From Epiperipatus broadwayi (lineage: Eukaryota > Onychophora > Udeonychophora > Euonychophora > Peripatidae): a DNA stretch of 64,000 nt. Of this stretch, positions 44,554-57,087 are shown piece after piece. Made by a program: the position numbers and the translations under genes. The notes under the pieces were generated by a model that saw only the letters and a list, made by a program, of their open reading frames with translations, ran no database searches and was not told the DNA's origin. Each line of letters begins with the position of its first letter. The stretch's first letter is position 1. The stretch spans positions 9,815,100 to 9,879,099 of the forward strand of contig JAQFVV010000022.1 in NCBI GenBank assembly GCA_028023455.1, given 5' to 3'.

Positions 44554-46204
44554 GAAGTGAAAAAATAAATCATGTTTATTAAATCATTATATAAAATCCT
44601 AAATTTAACTTTTATCTAATTTCTACATATTATAAATCAATTCCATAAATAAAGAAATTATATCACTTACATCTGAAAAATTAAACAGTGATATGAGGTA
44701 TTTAATTTTGTAATGAAATTCCAAATGTCTACCTTCTTGATAATTTTTTCAATTCTGCTAATTTTGTCTTTTTATATTCAGAGGCTTTCTTATATAATTA
44801 AATATATAATAGCAGAAGAGTGGTTGAAATCAGAAACAAGATTCAAATTCTGAATGGTGATAAATGTATTGTGGCTAAAAATTTGATCCCTGTTGTGTCT
44901 TCGACTATATCCACAATCATAGATTCAATTTGTCAATGTTTTTTTCAGTTCTTGAAATATTGCTACAGTATTGAAGTTTAATTATTCCAGCTGTGTATAA
45001 TCAAAACTATTAGCTTTGACTTCTACTTAATATTAGCACAAGGTAATATTATTATAATATACTAACACTGAACTGATTTTATAAAAGTTAAGCAGCCTAG
45101 TTGTTTCTATCACTATGATCTGGTTGTGTGCTTTGCCAACTACCATTGATCTCAATAGGTGGATAGTTGTATTTTCTTAAACAAAACAAATCTTTGTAGT
45201 CTCATGACATGGGAAAAGCCAGGTCTAAATATCAGAAATTCAAATAACAGATTCTATTCCCAAGGAAATAGATAAAGCTGATGTATTCTCTGCATGTCAC
45301 AATGACTTTTTTGAAGATTCCTATGATGAAGATTGTTTTAGTCATCACATATCATTTTTTTACAAAGTAAACATTTCTTTTCTGATTGTACTTTTTTAGA
45401 TTACAAACGTATCTACAATTGTTGCCCTCCATTCAGTAATAAAAATTCTGATCTCAATAATATTTTTGCTCTTGTTAATTATTATAAGATCTTTGTAAAA
45501 TTTGGCATCATATCTTATTGTGTCTAAATTGCCTGTTTATCACCTAATTACAAAAGTTGGATGACTAAATAGGAAATAAATTATGCACAAAAAGCTAGTT
45601 AAGATGGTGTAGAGATGATGATAGTGATTAATTTATTGATTATTTTAATAAATCCTCTTATCAGCAGTTTTGAATACTCTGTATTCAAGAACTAAACTTT
45701 TTAGCAGAAGTGTCCATTAAATGAAAAAGGATCTGCAGCAGCAAAAATACTTTCTACACTTGTGTTTAAAAGCAATAAAGATTTAATCTATTTCATAAAT
45801 AGGTGTATAATTGAAAGACAAATTGAAGGCAATTAAGCAATTGTTTTAATAAATAAAAACATGGTTGATGTAGATACAGAGCCAGGCCAACCATTTTTGT
45901 ATCTGAAACCAATCTTAAAAACTATGTGTTAAAATGATTGAAAATGCTATTAGTACCTATTTAAAATGGTCTTCAATGTAATAGAAAAAAATGATATTCT
46001 TTATGTTAAAAATACCTTTAACCCTTATTTTAAAAAAATTATTTTTTAAATTTTATTTAGATATTTTTCTGCTACTAATTGCATGTGACATAAATATAGA
46101 ACATAGAATCATCCAAGTTATTAAAAAATTAATTTGTGACATGTCTTATATAAATAATAAGAATTAATTATATAATTTACTAATTTTAAATTTTTTTAAT
46201 AATA
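44554..46204. other. Unassigned DNA, 1.65 kb
   Basis: No domain-bearing frame or recognised repeat. Confidence 0.5.
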
Positions 46205-47635
46205 TCATCATCATTTTTAATCTACTGTAGGGTAAAAATCTTTCCATATTTAAATTAGTTCTGCCAATCCATGGTTTTTTCCCCACATTACTCCAGAAAA
46301 CTTCCTCCTCCAATTCATCCACATCACATGTCTTCTTTTAGGTCTTTTATAATCATTTAGGATTTTGTTCTCTTTCTAAGACTTTTGCAATCTCTTGGGA
46401 TTTAGTTTAAGACTCTGCTTATTTACATTTTGTCTTCTCTTTTGGAAACATATTCAATCCAACTCCATTTCTACCTCTAAGTTTTTTAATAAGGTGAGTT
46501 GTCACTGATTGTTTTCTCACCTGTGTATTTTACTTTTGATTTTTCCTTGTTACACCCATTGAATATATATACTTATTTCACTATGCACTTTTACATGCAT
46601 AAGTATGAACTGGAATGTGGCCATATCTGTGACCCTGTAAACATGGATGTTGTTGTATGCTCCGAACATAACGATCGCAAGTGCAAAATTAAAGAGATAT
46701 GATTTATTTTCAACAACTCTCCTACTATTAATTAAAATGATACCAGTGTTGCATTGTCTAAAAAATGGAATATGCTAATTAGCTATTTACATAATTTTGA
46801 CTTTATTTAAATTTTACATTTCCCTTTTGCAAATTATCAACACTGTGAATGAGACCTGGGTGATCAAAACAATGCTCTGCTAGTAAAACTGTTGAATAGA
46901 AATTTAGATTTTCTGGTCTAAGTGGTCAAAAGTTTTGCATATACATAATAAATAAGAATTGGTGGATGTAGTTTTAAAAAATCTTTTATTTTCAACACAT
47001 CCACACTCCAATTGATCTGTATTTGTAATTTAATCAAGATATTTATAGTTATTGACTTCTTCCATTTCATTACTCTCATTCTTTATTTGAAAGGCATTAA
47101 GCAGGACTTTAGTTTTTTATCCTTTATCTTTATGACTACTTAATTATTTGTAATTTTTTGAAACTCTGAAGCATTATTTCTTAAAACAATGATATCAACT
47201 GCAAAATTTAAATGACTTAAATTGTATTTATTTTTATTTAATTAGTTTTTTATTTTAATCCACAAAAGCCTACCATTATTTAATTTTATAATCTAATAAC
47301 TGATTTTTCACAATTTAATCATATTCTTGGTTATGTCTTATTGTTTCAGATACTTTTTTCGTAATATACAAACCCAAAACCTATTGGCAATTCATATTCA
47401 TTGGCCCTTTCTGTCAATACTTACATTTGGTTTACAATGCAGCAACCAATTTTAAATTCAATTGGTTAGTTTGAGGTCAAAGTTCTGTGTTGACCAATCA
47501 TAATGATTTTATTCAAGTTCTTATACTGAAATTACAGAAATCTGAAGTTTTTTATAGATTAGATAACGTCCATATTTCTTCATCCTTTTTTATTTTATAA
47601 ATAATTTTATATAAATAAAGGTACAATAAAAGACA

Positions 47636-47712
47636 AATAATCCCCAAGATGCATTTCGTGCTGAACCAGCACTCATCAGTTGGACCAGGTCATCATCTCT
47701 CATATATATCTT
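47636..47712 (-). mobile_element. FB-A fragment inside the RTE remnant
   Basis: aataatccccaagatgcatt, tcgtgctgaaccagcactca and tcagttggaccagg are the inverse of the FB-A arm. A short piece of one arm only. Confidence 0.7.
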
Positions 47713-48060
47713 TATTACATGAAGAGTATTTATGTAGAGCAAATTGTCTCATTTTTATTTTCAAGCACCAAGCGTCAATTTACTCCACTTCCAACTTTTA
47801 CGTTATCAACTTTGAAATTATGACTTTCTATTATTTCCATTTTTGCTTTTTTCAGAGAATAATATTACTATTATATTTTTTACAATCATCTGATTTATTT
47901 TTATTATTTAGATACTAGCTATATAATTTTAACCAATCATTTTTTTATTTTTTTATCTATTTCTTTTAAAATAGCTAAAATAATTACATCATTTCCTGGA
48001 GTTTTTCCATTGTTTATAGATATAATTATAAATTTATTTAAATGCACATTGATTATGTAA

Positions 48061-48204
48061 GTAATATTTACTAAGGCTGTAACTTCAAGAATGTGTTTCC
48101 CTCTTTTCTTCCAAAATGTAAGCTTGTGGTTAAGACCTGTAGAGGTCTCTAGCATCACATTTTTATGCACACATTCTTGAGGTTACAGCCTTAGTAGATA
48201 TAAT
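48061..48204. mobile_element. FB-B element, about 140 bp, both termini present
   Basis: Starts atatttactaaggctgtaac and ends gttacagccttagtagatat, with ttcaagaatgtg / cacattcttgag as the next inverted block and gtggttaagacctgtagagg inside. It lies within the RTE RT region, so it inserted after the RTE. It lacks the TATA-containing core. Confidence 0.85.
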
Positions 48205-49440
48205 TGTATTTCTTCCTCATCAAAAATATTTGTAATTTCAAAAGATATTATAATCTTAAGAGTTACTTTAATGTTTGTTCTTTATAAATCTGTAATTTTT
48301 TATAGATTTTCTTTAGACATTTCATGGTATTATTTCTCTTTTTAATACTAGTGATACTTTCCTAATTATTGTTAAAAGCATCTTTCTTTCCTAATATTAT
48401 ATTTTTTATGCTTTTTATACTTAAGTTCTTTTCTGTAGCTTTTCTCACTGCTTTTCAATATATTAATTCTTTCTTTTTAAATTTTTGCAGAAATTTAACA
48501 TATTCAATTCTTGTATGTGGGTCCTTTTAAAATAATTTTATATTCCTGCATTTTTTTCATACATTGCTTTGAATTCCTGTTAGTTTTATATATATATACC
48601 AGTTGTTTATGTAGCAATTTTTTTTATAAAATATAAGCTATTTTTGTATTGATCTTACTCATATTTGGGCTATCTTTAGTTTAAATTTATTACAATAATT
48701 CTGAAGGTTAGAAGCATCAACTGTTAATGCTTAGAAATTTTATAAGAAGGTTTGAGGACTTGCACTAATATATATTTTATATGCCGTTAATTGATTATTA
48801 CTCCCTGTGTTGAAAATATATTATTGCAAAAAATATATTTTCTGTTAGTCAAAATATAATCTAATTCTGCTGTACTTTCATTTGAATATTTCTATGTCTC
48901 CTTTCTCTTAGCATTTTTCTCAAAGAAGATATTCATAACTTAGTTTTTCTCTTTCTATAAATTAACACAAGTATATGGCCTTTGTCATTTCTGTCTCCAT
49001 AATCAAATTTACCCACATCAACTTTTATATTGCATTCTAATTGTAATATTTTTTATTTTCTCATCACAATAAGAACTTTTGGGGGTTCAAAGTTGAATTA
49101 TCTATATTTAATATTTTTGAAAAGTTGAAATAATTAATATTATGTCTGATTTACCATCAATCTTCACAATGTTGTTCTTTCATTTTTATTTTTATAATTA
49201 ATCCATTCCATTAGTGTTTCCAATAGTTGTGCTTTTATCCTAAAGTATATATCCATTTTTCAAATCAATTATTATTTTATTTTTTTATAACATCACTAAG
49301 TCTGACGATGTCTCATTTAATATTTGATAGTTCTCATTTCTGAAGTCTTCCTTCATGGAACATGATCTATAATTATAGGTAGCTAAATAAAAAGTCATCA
49401 TCAAATGACAGCATAGGTCTATAACAGAGACTTTTAATCT

Positions 49441-50135
49441 TTGCCATCAATAGTCACATTCACTGATAACTTTAGAACTTCAAGGATATGAATGTCTTCA
49501 TTTATCTTTGTATATGATAATTATAAATATGAAAGTCAGCATTCATACATATATGCAATATTCATTCTACTCTATAAAATCATTCAATGTTTTAATTAAA
49601 AATTAACTAATATCTGAAAAGGAAGATATGGTGTGTTTTTTGTCTTAAATTCAGAGGTAAAAACTAGTAAGTTCACCACACTAATTGATATATATATATA
49701 TAAGTAAATATTACAGAGTTCATCTATAGTAAATACGATATGAATAATTCCATGATAATAACAGCTACAGCAACAAGAACATATGAAGTGGCCATTAGAA
49801 ATTTATCTTTCCCTATCAATATATATATATTCAAAAAGAATTTTGGCATATAATTAAAATTTAAAAAAAAAAATAATTTTTAAAGGTAACTGGTTATTAA
49901 TATTTACCAAAACGTATATTAATGAAAAGTTGGCAATTGTCAGCATTTTTTAATCCATTAAATAATAATTGAGAATAGATTTTGTTGGGGGAAAAAACAA
50001 GTTTTATATACTTTACAAAATTATATTTATTGGTTACAAATTTATACGAAATATATACTTATAAAAGTAAATAGTAAATATATGTATATGTAATACCTAT
50101 CATTGTCATCTATTACCACTTTATTATGTGTTCTA
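49441..50135. other. Unassigned AT-rich DNA
   Basis: No gene or recognised repeat. Confidence 0.5.
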
Positions 50136-50730
50136 CCTTCTCAACCTTTATCGATCTACTGCAAGATAATTATCCCCAAACTTAATTCACTTTCTGCAAT
50201 CTGTACGTTCTCTTCACCACATCGTACCAACAAACTTGCTTACTTCATTCATACATCTCACATGTAGTCTCATTATGGGTCTTATACAATTTTTGACATC
50301 CCATTTAATATTTCAAGTGATCATATATTATCATTTCAGTCCAGGCCCACTTCATTCTCTTAATTCTTTTAATGATGTCCATTAGATCTGTTTGTTTTCT
50401 TGTCGATATATTTCATTTTCAAATCCTTCTTATTATTCCTCATATACATCTCTCCGTGTTTGATTTAGTGGTGAAGTATCTATATTGCTCTTATGTAAAT
50501 GCCCAAACTGGTTAAATACATACATTAACAATCTTTTTTTTTTTCAAACACTTAATCATATCTTCTAATACAAAGTTATTTTTACTGAAAATTCTCTATC
50601 CATATGACTAATTTCATCCATCATGTTTCCATCTATATTAATAATTTGACCAAAGTATTTATGGTTATTACTTCCAATTCATGATTATTAATCTTGATTT
50701 TCATTTTGTTTTTGTTTAAATCAGTCAACC
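50136..50730 (-). mobile_element. RTE retrotransposon, 3' fragment, highly degraded
   Basis: Aligns in order with the RTE copies at 10.37 and 52.02 kb: atcgatctactgcaagat, cttacttcattcatac, atctcacatgtagtctc, tgggtcttatacaatttt, attatcatttc, atttcatccatcatgtttcc and tgattattaatcttgatttt. No frame survives. Confidence 0.8.
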
Positions 50731-51944
50731 ATCTAATGTTGATCAGTAAATGAATATCCAGCCACTGTTTCTCTAGTTAAGATTGCTTTATCTTCTTATC
50801 TTATTGCTTTATATTAGTTATTATGTTTTAAATATATAATAAATATATTATTAAAAGTAAGTTTTAAATGCCTATCTTTATGCACAAGAACATTGCTAAT
50901 TAATATACTTCAAATACATACATATATAATGTGTAGAAGAAAAGTTTTCTTAATGATTTTTCGTCACCTTTAATAATATTATTTTCTGTCATTATATATG
51001 TATATACTAGAATCAAATGAAGACAATATTTTGTTCCTTCTGAACTACACACATAAAATGTACCCATATACTTTATGTATAGGCACAAATATACAGGAAA
51101 TAAGATTTTTTTTTTTTTTAATAATTGAAGGTCACTTTGACCTTTCTATTTAAAATAAGTAGGTTAAAAGAGTTAAACGGTTATCTTTAAAAGATGATGG
51201 AAAAAATATTTTCTATGTTTGCATTCGTTATTTTTTATGGTTTTTAGTATTATACAGTCATATCAAATATTGTTAATTAACGGTGAAAATAATTCTAAAA
51301 CAGATGTTAATTTTCTGCTAACTACTATCTTCAATTATTATTTTTCGTTTACAATAGTGGGTGGGCTAATTTTCACTGGCTAATTTAAAGCTTTATGAGA
51401 ATGGCAGCGCGTTCGTTTCCCCTGGCATCATTATTGACATGAGATAAGAAATCAATCAGAGGGGGTTTTATTTGCATATTTCAGTTAACAGCAGATGAGT
51501 ATTTGATCATCTGATTACCTTTGCTAGCTGCTGATATTAGAGTTTGACCACCAGAGTGAATAATGGTCAGACACATCTATTGATTCGACTATCTGGATTG
51601 ACCTAAAAAAAAAAAAAAAAAAGTAAGAGAGTACGTGGATTCTATTTGGCTAATCTTCTATGCATAAGAGAACCCAAAGATAGTAAAATATATTAAATAA
51701 ATTAAAAAAAGTTTAATTTTTAGGAAAAAAATTAATTGATTATTTAATTTTATACCCCCTTTTCTTTAAGCAAATAAAATATATTTTTCGCTTATTACAT
51801 TTTTTTATTAGTCATTCATTAGACTAGAGATTACTTTGTTTGTATCAAAGTTGTGAAGGAAGGAAATTTGATAGTTATCACTTAAACTGTAGTAATTGAC
51901 TATCTATATATACTGAATAATGATAAAGATATGTGTAAGGGATT
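50731..51944. other. Unassigned DNA
   Basis: No recognised gene. A17 run at about 51606-51622. Confidence 0.5.
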
Positions 51945-52005
51945 GTGACCTGTACCAATTGATGAATACTGTTTTAGCATGAAATGCGCATCTTGGAGAT
52001 CGTAT
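51945..52005 (+). mobile_element. FB-A fragment next to an RTE tail
   Basis: gacctgtaccaattgatgaa, tactgttttagcatgaaatg, cgcatcttggagat match an FB-A arm. It ends about 15 bp before the RTE (GATGAT)n tail, so the RTE probably inserted into or beside it. Confidence 0.65.
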
Positions 52006-52021
52006 ATCCTTTTTACTTGTC

Positions 52022-52958
52022 ATTCATCATCATCATCAACCATTATCAATCCACTGCAGGATGAAGGTCTCTCCAAGTTTAATCCATCTTCTCCGATCTT
52101 TAGCTTTTTTCTCCACATCACGCCTGCACACTTTCTTATTTCATCCATCCATCTCACATGTGGTCTCTTTCTGGGTCTTTTACAATCTCTTGGAATCCAG
52201 TTTAAGATTTCAATTGTTCATCTATTATCATCTCTTCTAGCAATATCTCCAGCCCAACTCCACTTCAATCTTTTAATTTTTTCAGTGAGATCAATAGCAC
52301 CTGTTTGTTCTCTTACCCATACATTGCGTTTTCGATCTCTTCTTGTTACTCCCAACATGCATCTCTCCATACTTCTTTGAGTGGTCTGGAGTCTCTGTAT
52401 TGCTCTTCTATTAAGTGTCCAAGTCTCAGATCCATAAGTAAGAACTGGTAAAACACATTTATTAAAAACCTTCCTTTTCAAACACATAGGCATATTTCCT
52501 TTTAGTATTAAGTTGTTTCTACCAAAAGCACTCCAACCAAGTTTAATTCTATGATTAATTTCATCCATTATGTTTCCATCTGTAATAATAATCTGACCAA
52601 GGTATTTGTAACTGTTAACTTCTTCTAATTCATCATAATCAATCTTTATTTTCATATTTGGAGCAAATCGATTAAACATTACTTTAGTCTTTTTAACATT
52701 TATCTTTAGTACTACTTTCCTACTTTCGTATGATAACTCCTGCAACATTTCCTGCAGCTCTGAAGCATTATTTGCAAAAACAACTATATCATCTCCAAAA
52801 TCTAAATGACTTAAATAATCTCCATTTACTTTCACTCCTTTAGTTTCCCATTTTAATCCACAAAATACTTCTTGCAACACTGCTGTAAAAAGTTTTGGAG
52901 ATATGGAGTCACCTTGTCTTGTCATTAAACATATGTTTATGATTATACCTCTTCTCAA
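52022..52958 (-). mobile_element. RTE-clade retrotransposon, 3' part with the longest surviving RT frame
   Basis: The 246-codon minus frame (52958-52218) has TRQGDSISPKLFTAVLQEVF, DFGDDIVVFANNASELQEML (FADD changed to FGDD), INVKKTKVMF, VNSYKYLGQIIITDGN, the C-terminal LTYGSETWTLNRRAIQRLQT, RCMLGVTRRDRKRNVWVREQ and KIKRLKWSWAGDIARRDDNR. RTE elements use this RT with an N-terminal AP endonuclease, here lost by truncation near 52922, where the homology with the 10.4 kb copy stops. The ending (GATGAT)n is at plus 52025-52037. This is the best preserved RTE copy and useful for a family consensus. Confidence 0.9.
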
Positions 52959-53750
52959 GATGTTAAAAACAAATAGAAACCAGTGCCTACCTTGGTGAGA
53001 GTAATATAGTGAAAATTATAATATAGAAATAATATTCTTCATTTATCTTTTCATATAATTGCTTAGTTATTCATTTACCATTTACATTATTTATATATGT
53101 ATATTTAACAATCTATTTATTTCCCTGCATGGATAAGTGTAATGGGATAATGTCAAATTTTGGACCTCAAAGTCTATGGATTTTGGCCCAGCACTGTCAC
53201 TTCAATGCTTGATTTTTTACAAACTCCCAAGTAATAAACCATTTGATTACTTTTGAAATCTATTCATTTACATTCTACTTATTAAGTATTTCATATATTA
53301 ATTATTATCGTTATTCACAAGAAAATCCCACTATCTATATTAAGTAAATCCATATTAACCGAATCCATAAAAATAATGACAAAATATATAATTAGCATTC
53401 AAGTAGTAACTTTTTCAGGGCAATTTTTTTCAAAAAGTAATCCATAGTAAAGTAACACTAAAGAACACTATTCTTCAAAACTGGCAATTTGTGGATATAT
53501 AAGATTTAAGACATTATTTTTATTTTACTTTTTAGGTAAATCATCCAGATTCTCAGGTGCTAGACAATACTGTTTGTCTAGCTGAATTATATATATAAGT
53601 AAGATAATGGAAAGAAAAATCATGCTTGGAACCCTGAACATTTTTTATATTTTACTCAGTCTATAGGTAGAGGCTGTTTTCCATGCAAAATAAGTAATTA
53701 ATAATTTTTCTTAATGTGAAATGAAAAGATATTAATTAGATATAATCTTA
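52959..53750. other. Unassigned AT-rich DNA
   Basis: No recognised feature. Confidence 0.5.
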
Positions 53751-53753
53751 AAA

Positions 53754-53887
53754 TCAGTCAACACTTAAGCAAGACCAATAACAATCAACAATCTCAAACT
53801 ATTGCCAAGGCAAGATTCTTTGTTGCCTTGACAGTAGTTTGAAATTGTTGATTATTATTGGGATTGTTTAAATGTTGACTGGTTTTA
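53754..53887. mobile_element. About 133-bp palindromic MITE
   Basis: Arms of about 62 bp: cagtcaacacttaagcaaga, ccaataacaatcaacaatct, caaactattgccaaggca against the inverse of ttgccttgacagtagtttga, aattgttgattattattggg, attgtttaaatgttgactgg. The ends begin CAGT, as in some Tc1/pogo-type MITEs. Spacer of about 8 bp. Confidence 0.85.
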
Positions 53888-54680
53888 ATAATTACTTATA
53901 AACCTATTTAGCCTTGAGCATTATTACATTTATTAATTAGATATAGTAATCTATGTAAGTTTTATAATTTATAGAATATATCGTTTTTGAATGATTGATT
54001 ATACTTTCAAATATATAGTAGTTTGCCATTAATTTCCTCTTTTTTTTTTTTTTTTACAAATTTTACATTATTGAGATACACAAATTCATCTAATTGGCTT
54101 TCAAAGTCTTAACTATTTTTTTAAAAAAACTATTATTTCATTATTAACTTTTACTATGTTTCTCATGGATGCTTCACAGTGTGGTGGCACTGTTGTTCTA
54201 CCACTGTGCTAACTGAGCCAATTTAAGTTGCCCATTATTACTTTAATTAACTGTAGCTCACTTACATGAAATATGCTACTCTTGAGTTATAATTTTATTC
54301 AATAATTGGAACTCTTGTTAAACAAAAAAAAAAGGATGTTTTTACACTAACAAAGACAATTGTTAGCCTTCTCACTGAATATAATCTACAAAAGAAACTA
54401 AAAAAGACAAATAATTTTTGTTTTTATTCAAAATGTTAATATATATAATATTTAATAAATAAGTCTATATATTTAAATTATTTTTATCTATAATTTGAAA
54501 GTATTCAATCACAGAAATTATTTTTATTCTGATATATATATTTAGTGCAAAATTAGCCATAACATTTATATATACTTTAATAGAAATATTGTAAATGCAA
54601 ATGCTTGAAATAATTTACTTTATTTGTAGTTGTTATAGAAATTTATTTGTATTTTTAACTTTAATTTACAACAGATATGT
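53888..54680. other. Unassigned AT-rich DNA
   Basis: No recognised feature. Confidence 0.5.
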
Positions 54681-54684
54681 TAGT

Positions 54685-54775
54685 AATATATGTTAAGGTT
54701 ATAATCTGAAGACTATGCGCCTAAAATGTGACAGTAGGAACCTCTACAAATCTAAACACAAGATTAACGACTTAA
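54685..54775 (+). mobile_element. FB-B single arm, diverged
   Basis: tatgttaaggttataatctg, aagactatgcgcctaaaatg, tgacagtaggaacctctaca, aatctaaacacaagatt correspond in order to the FB-B left arm with about one difference in five. Oldest FB-B copy in the window. Confidence 0.6.
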
Positions 54776-55062
54776 TTCTAGGCAATATTAAAAATAACTT
54801 GTATTTTGTGAAAAAAAACACTATTTAAATATTTCTAATTTGTACTAAATAATCTATAAATATTTTACTGTAACTTATTTAACAGGCTTTTAAATTTTAT
54901 CAAATCCTTTGATATTTAAAAACTTCTTTTATTATTTTTATAACAACAACAAAAAATTTTTTTGAAACAATTGAGTTTATTTATCTTTCATAAAAATTAT
55001 ATAGTAGTTTTTAGCTCACAATTTTAACAATATGTTAACTGTATTTTCTAAAAATAGTTTTT

Positions 55063-55605
55063 GAGTCTGGCTTATTTATATATAAATTTAAGCATAGAAG
55101 AAGCTGGGTCCCATCTTTTTCTGTTAGTTCTGGCTTGTGTTTTAGAATTAAGAGTTCCATGTGCAGTCATTGTTACATCTGATTGGCTGTCACAAGCATT
55201 TTTAAAGTGCATCTGTTGAAGGTTTTAACCTTTCATGTTATTACTTTGTCAACTGCTTGCACTTAATAAATTTAATATATTTACATTTGTTTCTATCATT
55301 TCATTAGATTTGAAAATTGCTTCATAGTAAATCGAAAGATTTTGCGTTGTTTATTTATATATAATATTTAGTGAATTAAATGTGAAGGTGTTTTAAGCTT
55401 CATACACTTAGTTCAAGATGCTTGAGTTGGGCTTATTTATATATAAATTTAAGCATAGAAGAATGTAGGTCCCATCTTTTTCGGTTCTGGCTTGCATTTT
55501 AGAATTAAGAGTTCCATGTGCAGTGATTGTGTACATCTGATTGGCTGTCACATAAGCATTTTTAAAGTGCATCTGCTGAAGGTTTTAGACTTTCACATTA
55601 TTAAA
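55063..55605 (-). repeat. Duplicated unit with CCAAT-like and TATA-like motifs
   Basis: Units at about 55063-55250 and 55424-55605 share cttatttatatataaattta, agcatagaag, gtcccatctttttc, ttctggctt, ttagaattaagagttccatg, catctgattggctgtcac and aagcatttttaaagtgcatc. On the minus strand each has AGCCAATCAGA, a canonical CCAAT box (ATTGG at 55182-55186 and 55540-55544), followed about 100 bp downstream by TATATAAATAAG. The arrangement resembles a pol II promoter, but no gene follows on the minus strand. It may be a segment of an element or a duplicated regulatory piece. Confidence 0.7.
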
Positions 55606-56202
55606 AATATTTTTTGAAATTATTTTTTTTATAAACAGTTACTTTTATAATGTTGCCTATTTTTTATATGATATTAAAAAATCTGTTAAAAATAAATTTT
55701 AACAATAATAAATAAAGTTATAATAACAGTTCTTAAACTATGTAGTCAAAACTACTTAAATAAATTTGTTATGAATTATTTATTATCTTTCCATATTGTT
55801 TATTTCTTTAATCAAATTTTACTTTTTAAACTTTATCAACAGTTATAGACTTTGGAAAACATATAAATGGCATTTTTTCAGTGTATGTGAGTGAACATGT
55901 TTGAAAATGTAAGAATGATAAGTTTGATTTATATATATAATCATGGGTCAATTAAAATATTAATCTTTTGCCAAGTTATTCCACAGGTTATATGTGGTAT
56001 TTTCAGCTACAATGTCTTCTATTAATGGCTGGAATCCATATTCACTTTTATTGAGAAATGAATCTTTTTGAATTATTAGTTTTAACTATAGTAGCTAGAT
56101 GTTAGCAGTTACAGGAAATAAAAAAATTCAACCAATGAAAATTAAAAAGGCATGGCTTAGTGGCATAGATGAGCATGGAAAGGTTATTAGCATAATTACA
56201 CA
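55606..56202. other. Unassigned AT-rich DNA
   Basis: No recognised feature. Confidence 0.5.
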
Positions 56203-56408
56203 GCATTGTCTTCTAAGATTTGAAATACCAGGCACTCTTATATCTGGAGCCTAATTGTAAATATAGGGAATTTGAACTCAGACTTAATAAATTATTTATC
56301 TTTTCTGCATGTATGTGGTCATGTGTATCAGTAGTATGAGATAGTGGGGATAGTGAAAGGGCTTGAAAGTCTGAGTTCAAATCCCCTATATTTACTGCAT
56401 TGTCTTCT
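56203..56408. mobile_element. FB-A small hairpin element with 12-bp target duplication
   Basis: GCATTGTCTTCT occurs at 56203-56214 and 56397-56408. Inside, gtaaatatagggaatttgaa ctcagactt (56257-56285) is inverted at the right end as aagtctgagttcaaatcccc tatatttac. The middle has attatttatcttttctgcat and gtggtcatgtgtatcagtag. The right arm includes gagttcaaatccc, which fits a pol III B-box/T-arm, hinting at a tRNA-related origin of the FB-A end. Confidence 0.8.
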
Positions 56409-57085
56409 GTTTATAATATGAAAATAAAATAATAAGTTTATGTAAAATCTATTTTTTTTATATAAATTTATTAAATGTTCATTTCTAAATAGAGGAGTCA
56501 TATTTTGGATCCATTGTATTTTTGTAACTTTTTAGAGCTAACTAGTCAAGTAAAACTTTATTGACATAAGCGACTAAACAAGTTAAACATACTTCCTGCT
56601 AAAAGCTGTCAAAGCAGTTGTCCAAATATTCCTTTGACTTTTTTATAATTATAACTTTATTTTTTAAAGAGTTTTGATTATTTGAAGTTATGCTTTAACA
56701 AGATACATATGAAAAATATTAAACTTTGCAATAATTATTATTTATTTATTACTAAACATTTTTTAGAACCTACAAACTAAAACATATCCTTTTGTTATTA
56801 ATAATTTACTTCTACTTATTTCTGGTTATTAGTCATATTGTTAATTTGAAAAATTAATATTTTATTTTTTACACTAATTTCATATATTGAATCTATATCT
56901 AGAATGATAAATGTAAAAATTAAAAACTGAAAATTGAAAAACCTTTATTCATTTCGATGATGTGATCAAAAAAAAAAAAAAACAAATCTGATAATAAAAT
57001 ATAATATATATATACAGTATATCAATTTATTGCCTTAATATACCTTATGTGAATAAAAAAAAGTTACATTTGAGCTTTTATAAAT
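56409..57085. other. Unassigned AT-rich DNA
   Basis: No recognised feature; A15 run at about 56969-56983. Confidence 0.5.
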
Positions 57086-57087
57086 CT

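Larger units (their letters stand above)
46205..49440 (-). mobile_element. Degraded near full-span RTE retrotransposon
   Basis: Minus strand, from the endonuclease (about 49440-48600) to the (GATGAT)n tail (plus 46205-46216). The endonuclease reads through stops as GDRNDKGHILV, then FIERE-like KRKTKL, then LDYILTNRKYIF-like blocks, corresponding to the region before the SDHR motif in RTE elements. The RT start is seen in 48170-47937 as IISINNGKTPGNDVIILAIL. The RT end (47290-47020 and 46560-46205) aligns with the 10.4 and 52.0 kb copies (aaatgacttaaat, tttaatccacaaaa, ctttatttgaaa). An FB-B copy (48.06-48.2) and an FB-A fragment (47.64-47.71) lie inside. Length of about 3.2 kb fits a full RTE. 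All frames are broken. Confidence 0.7.
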
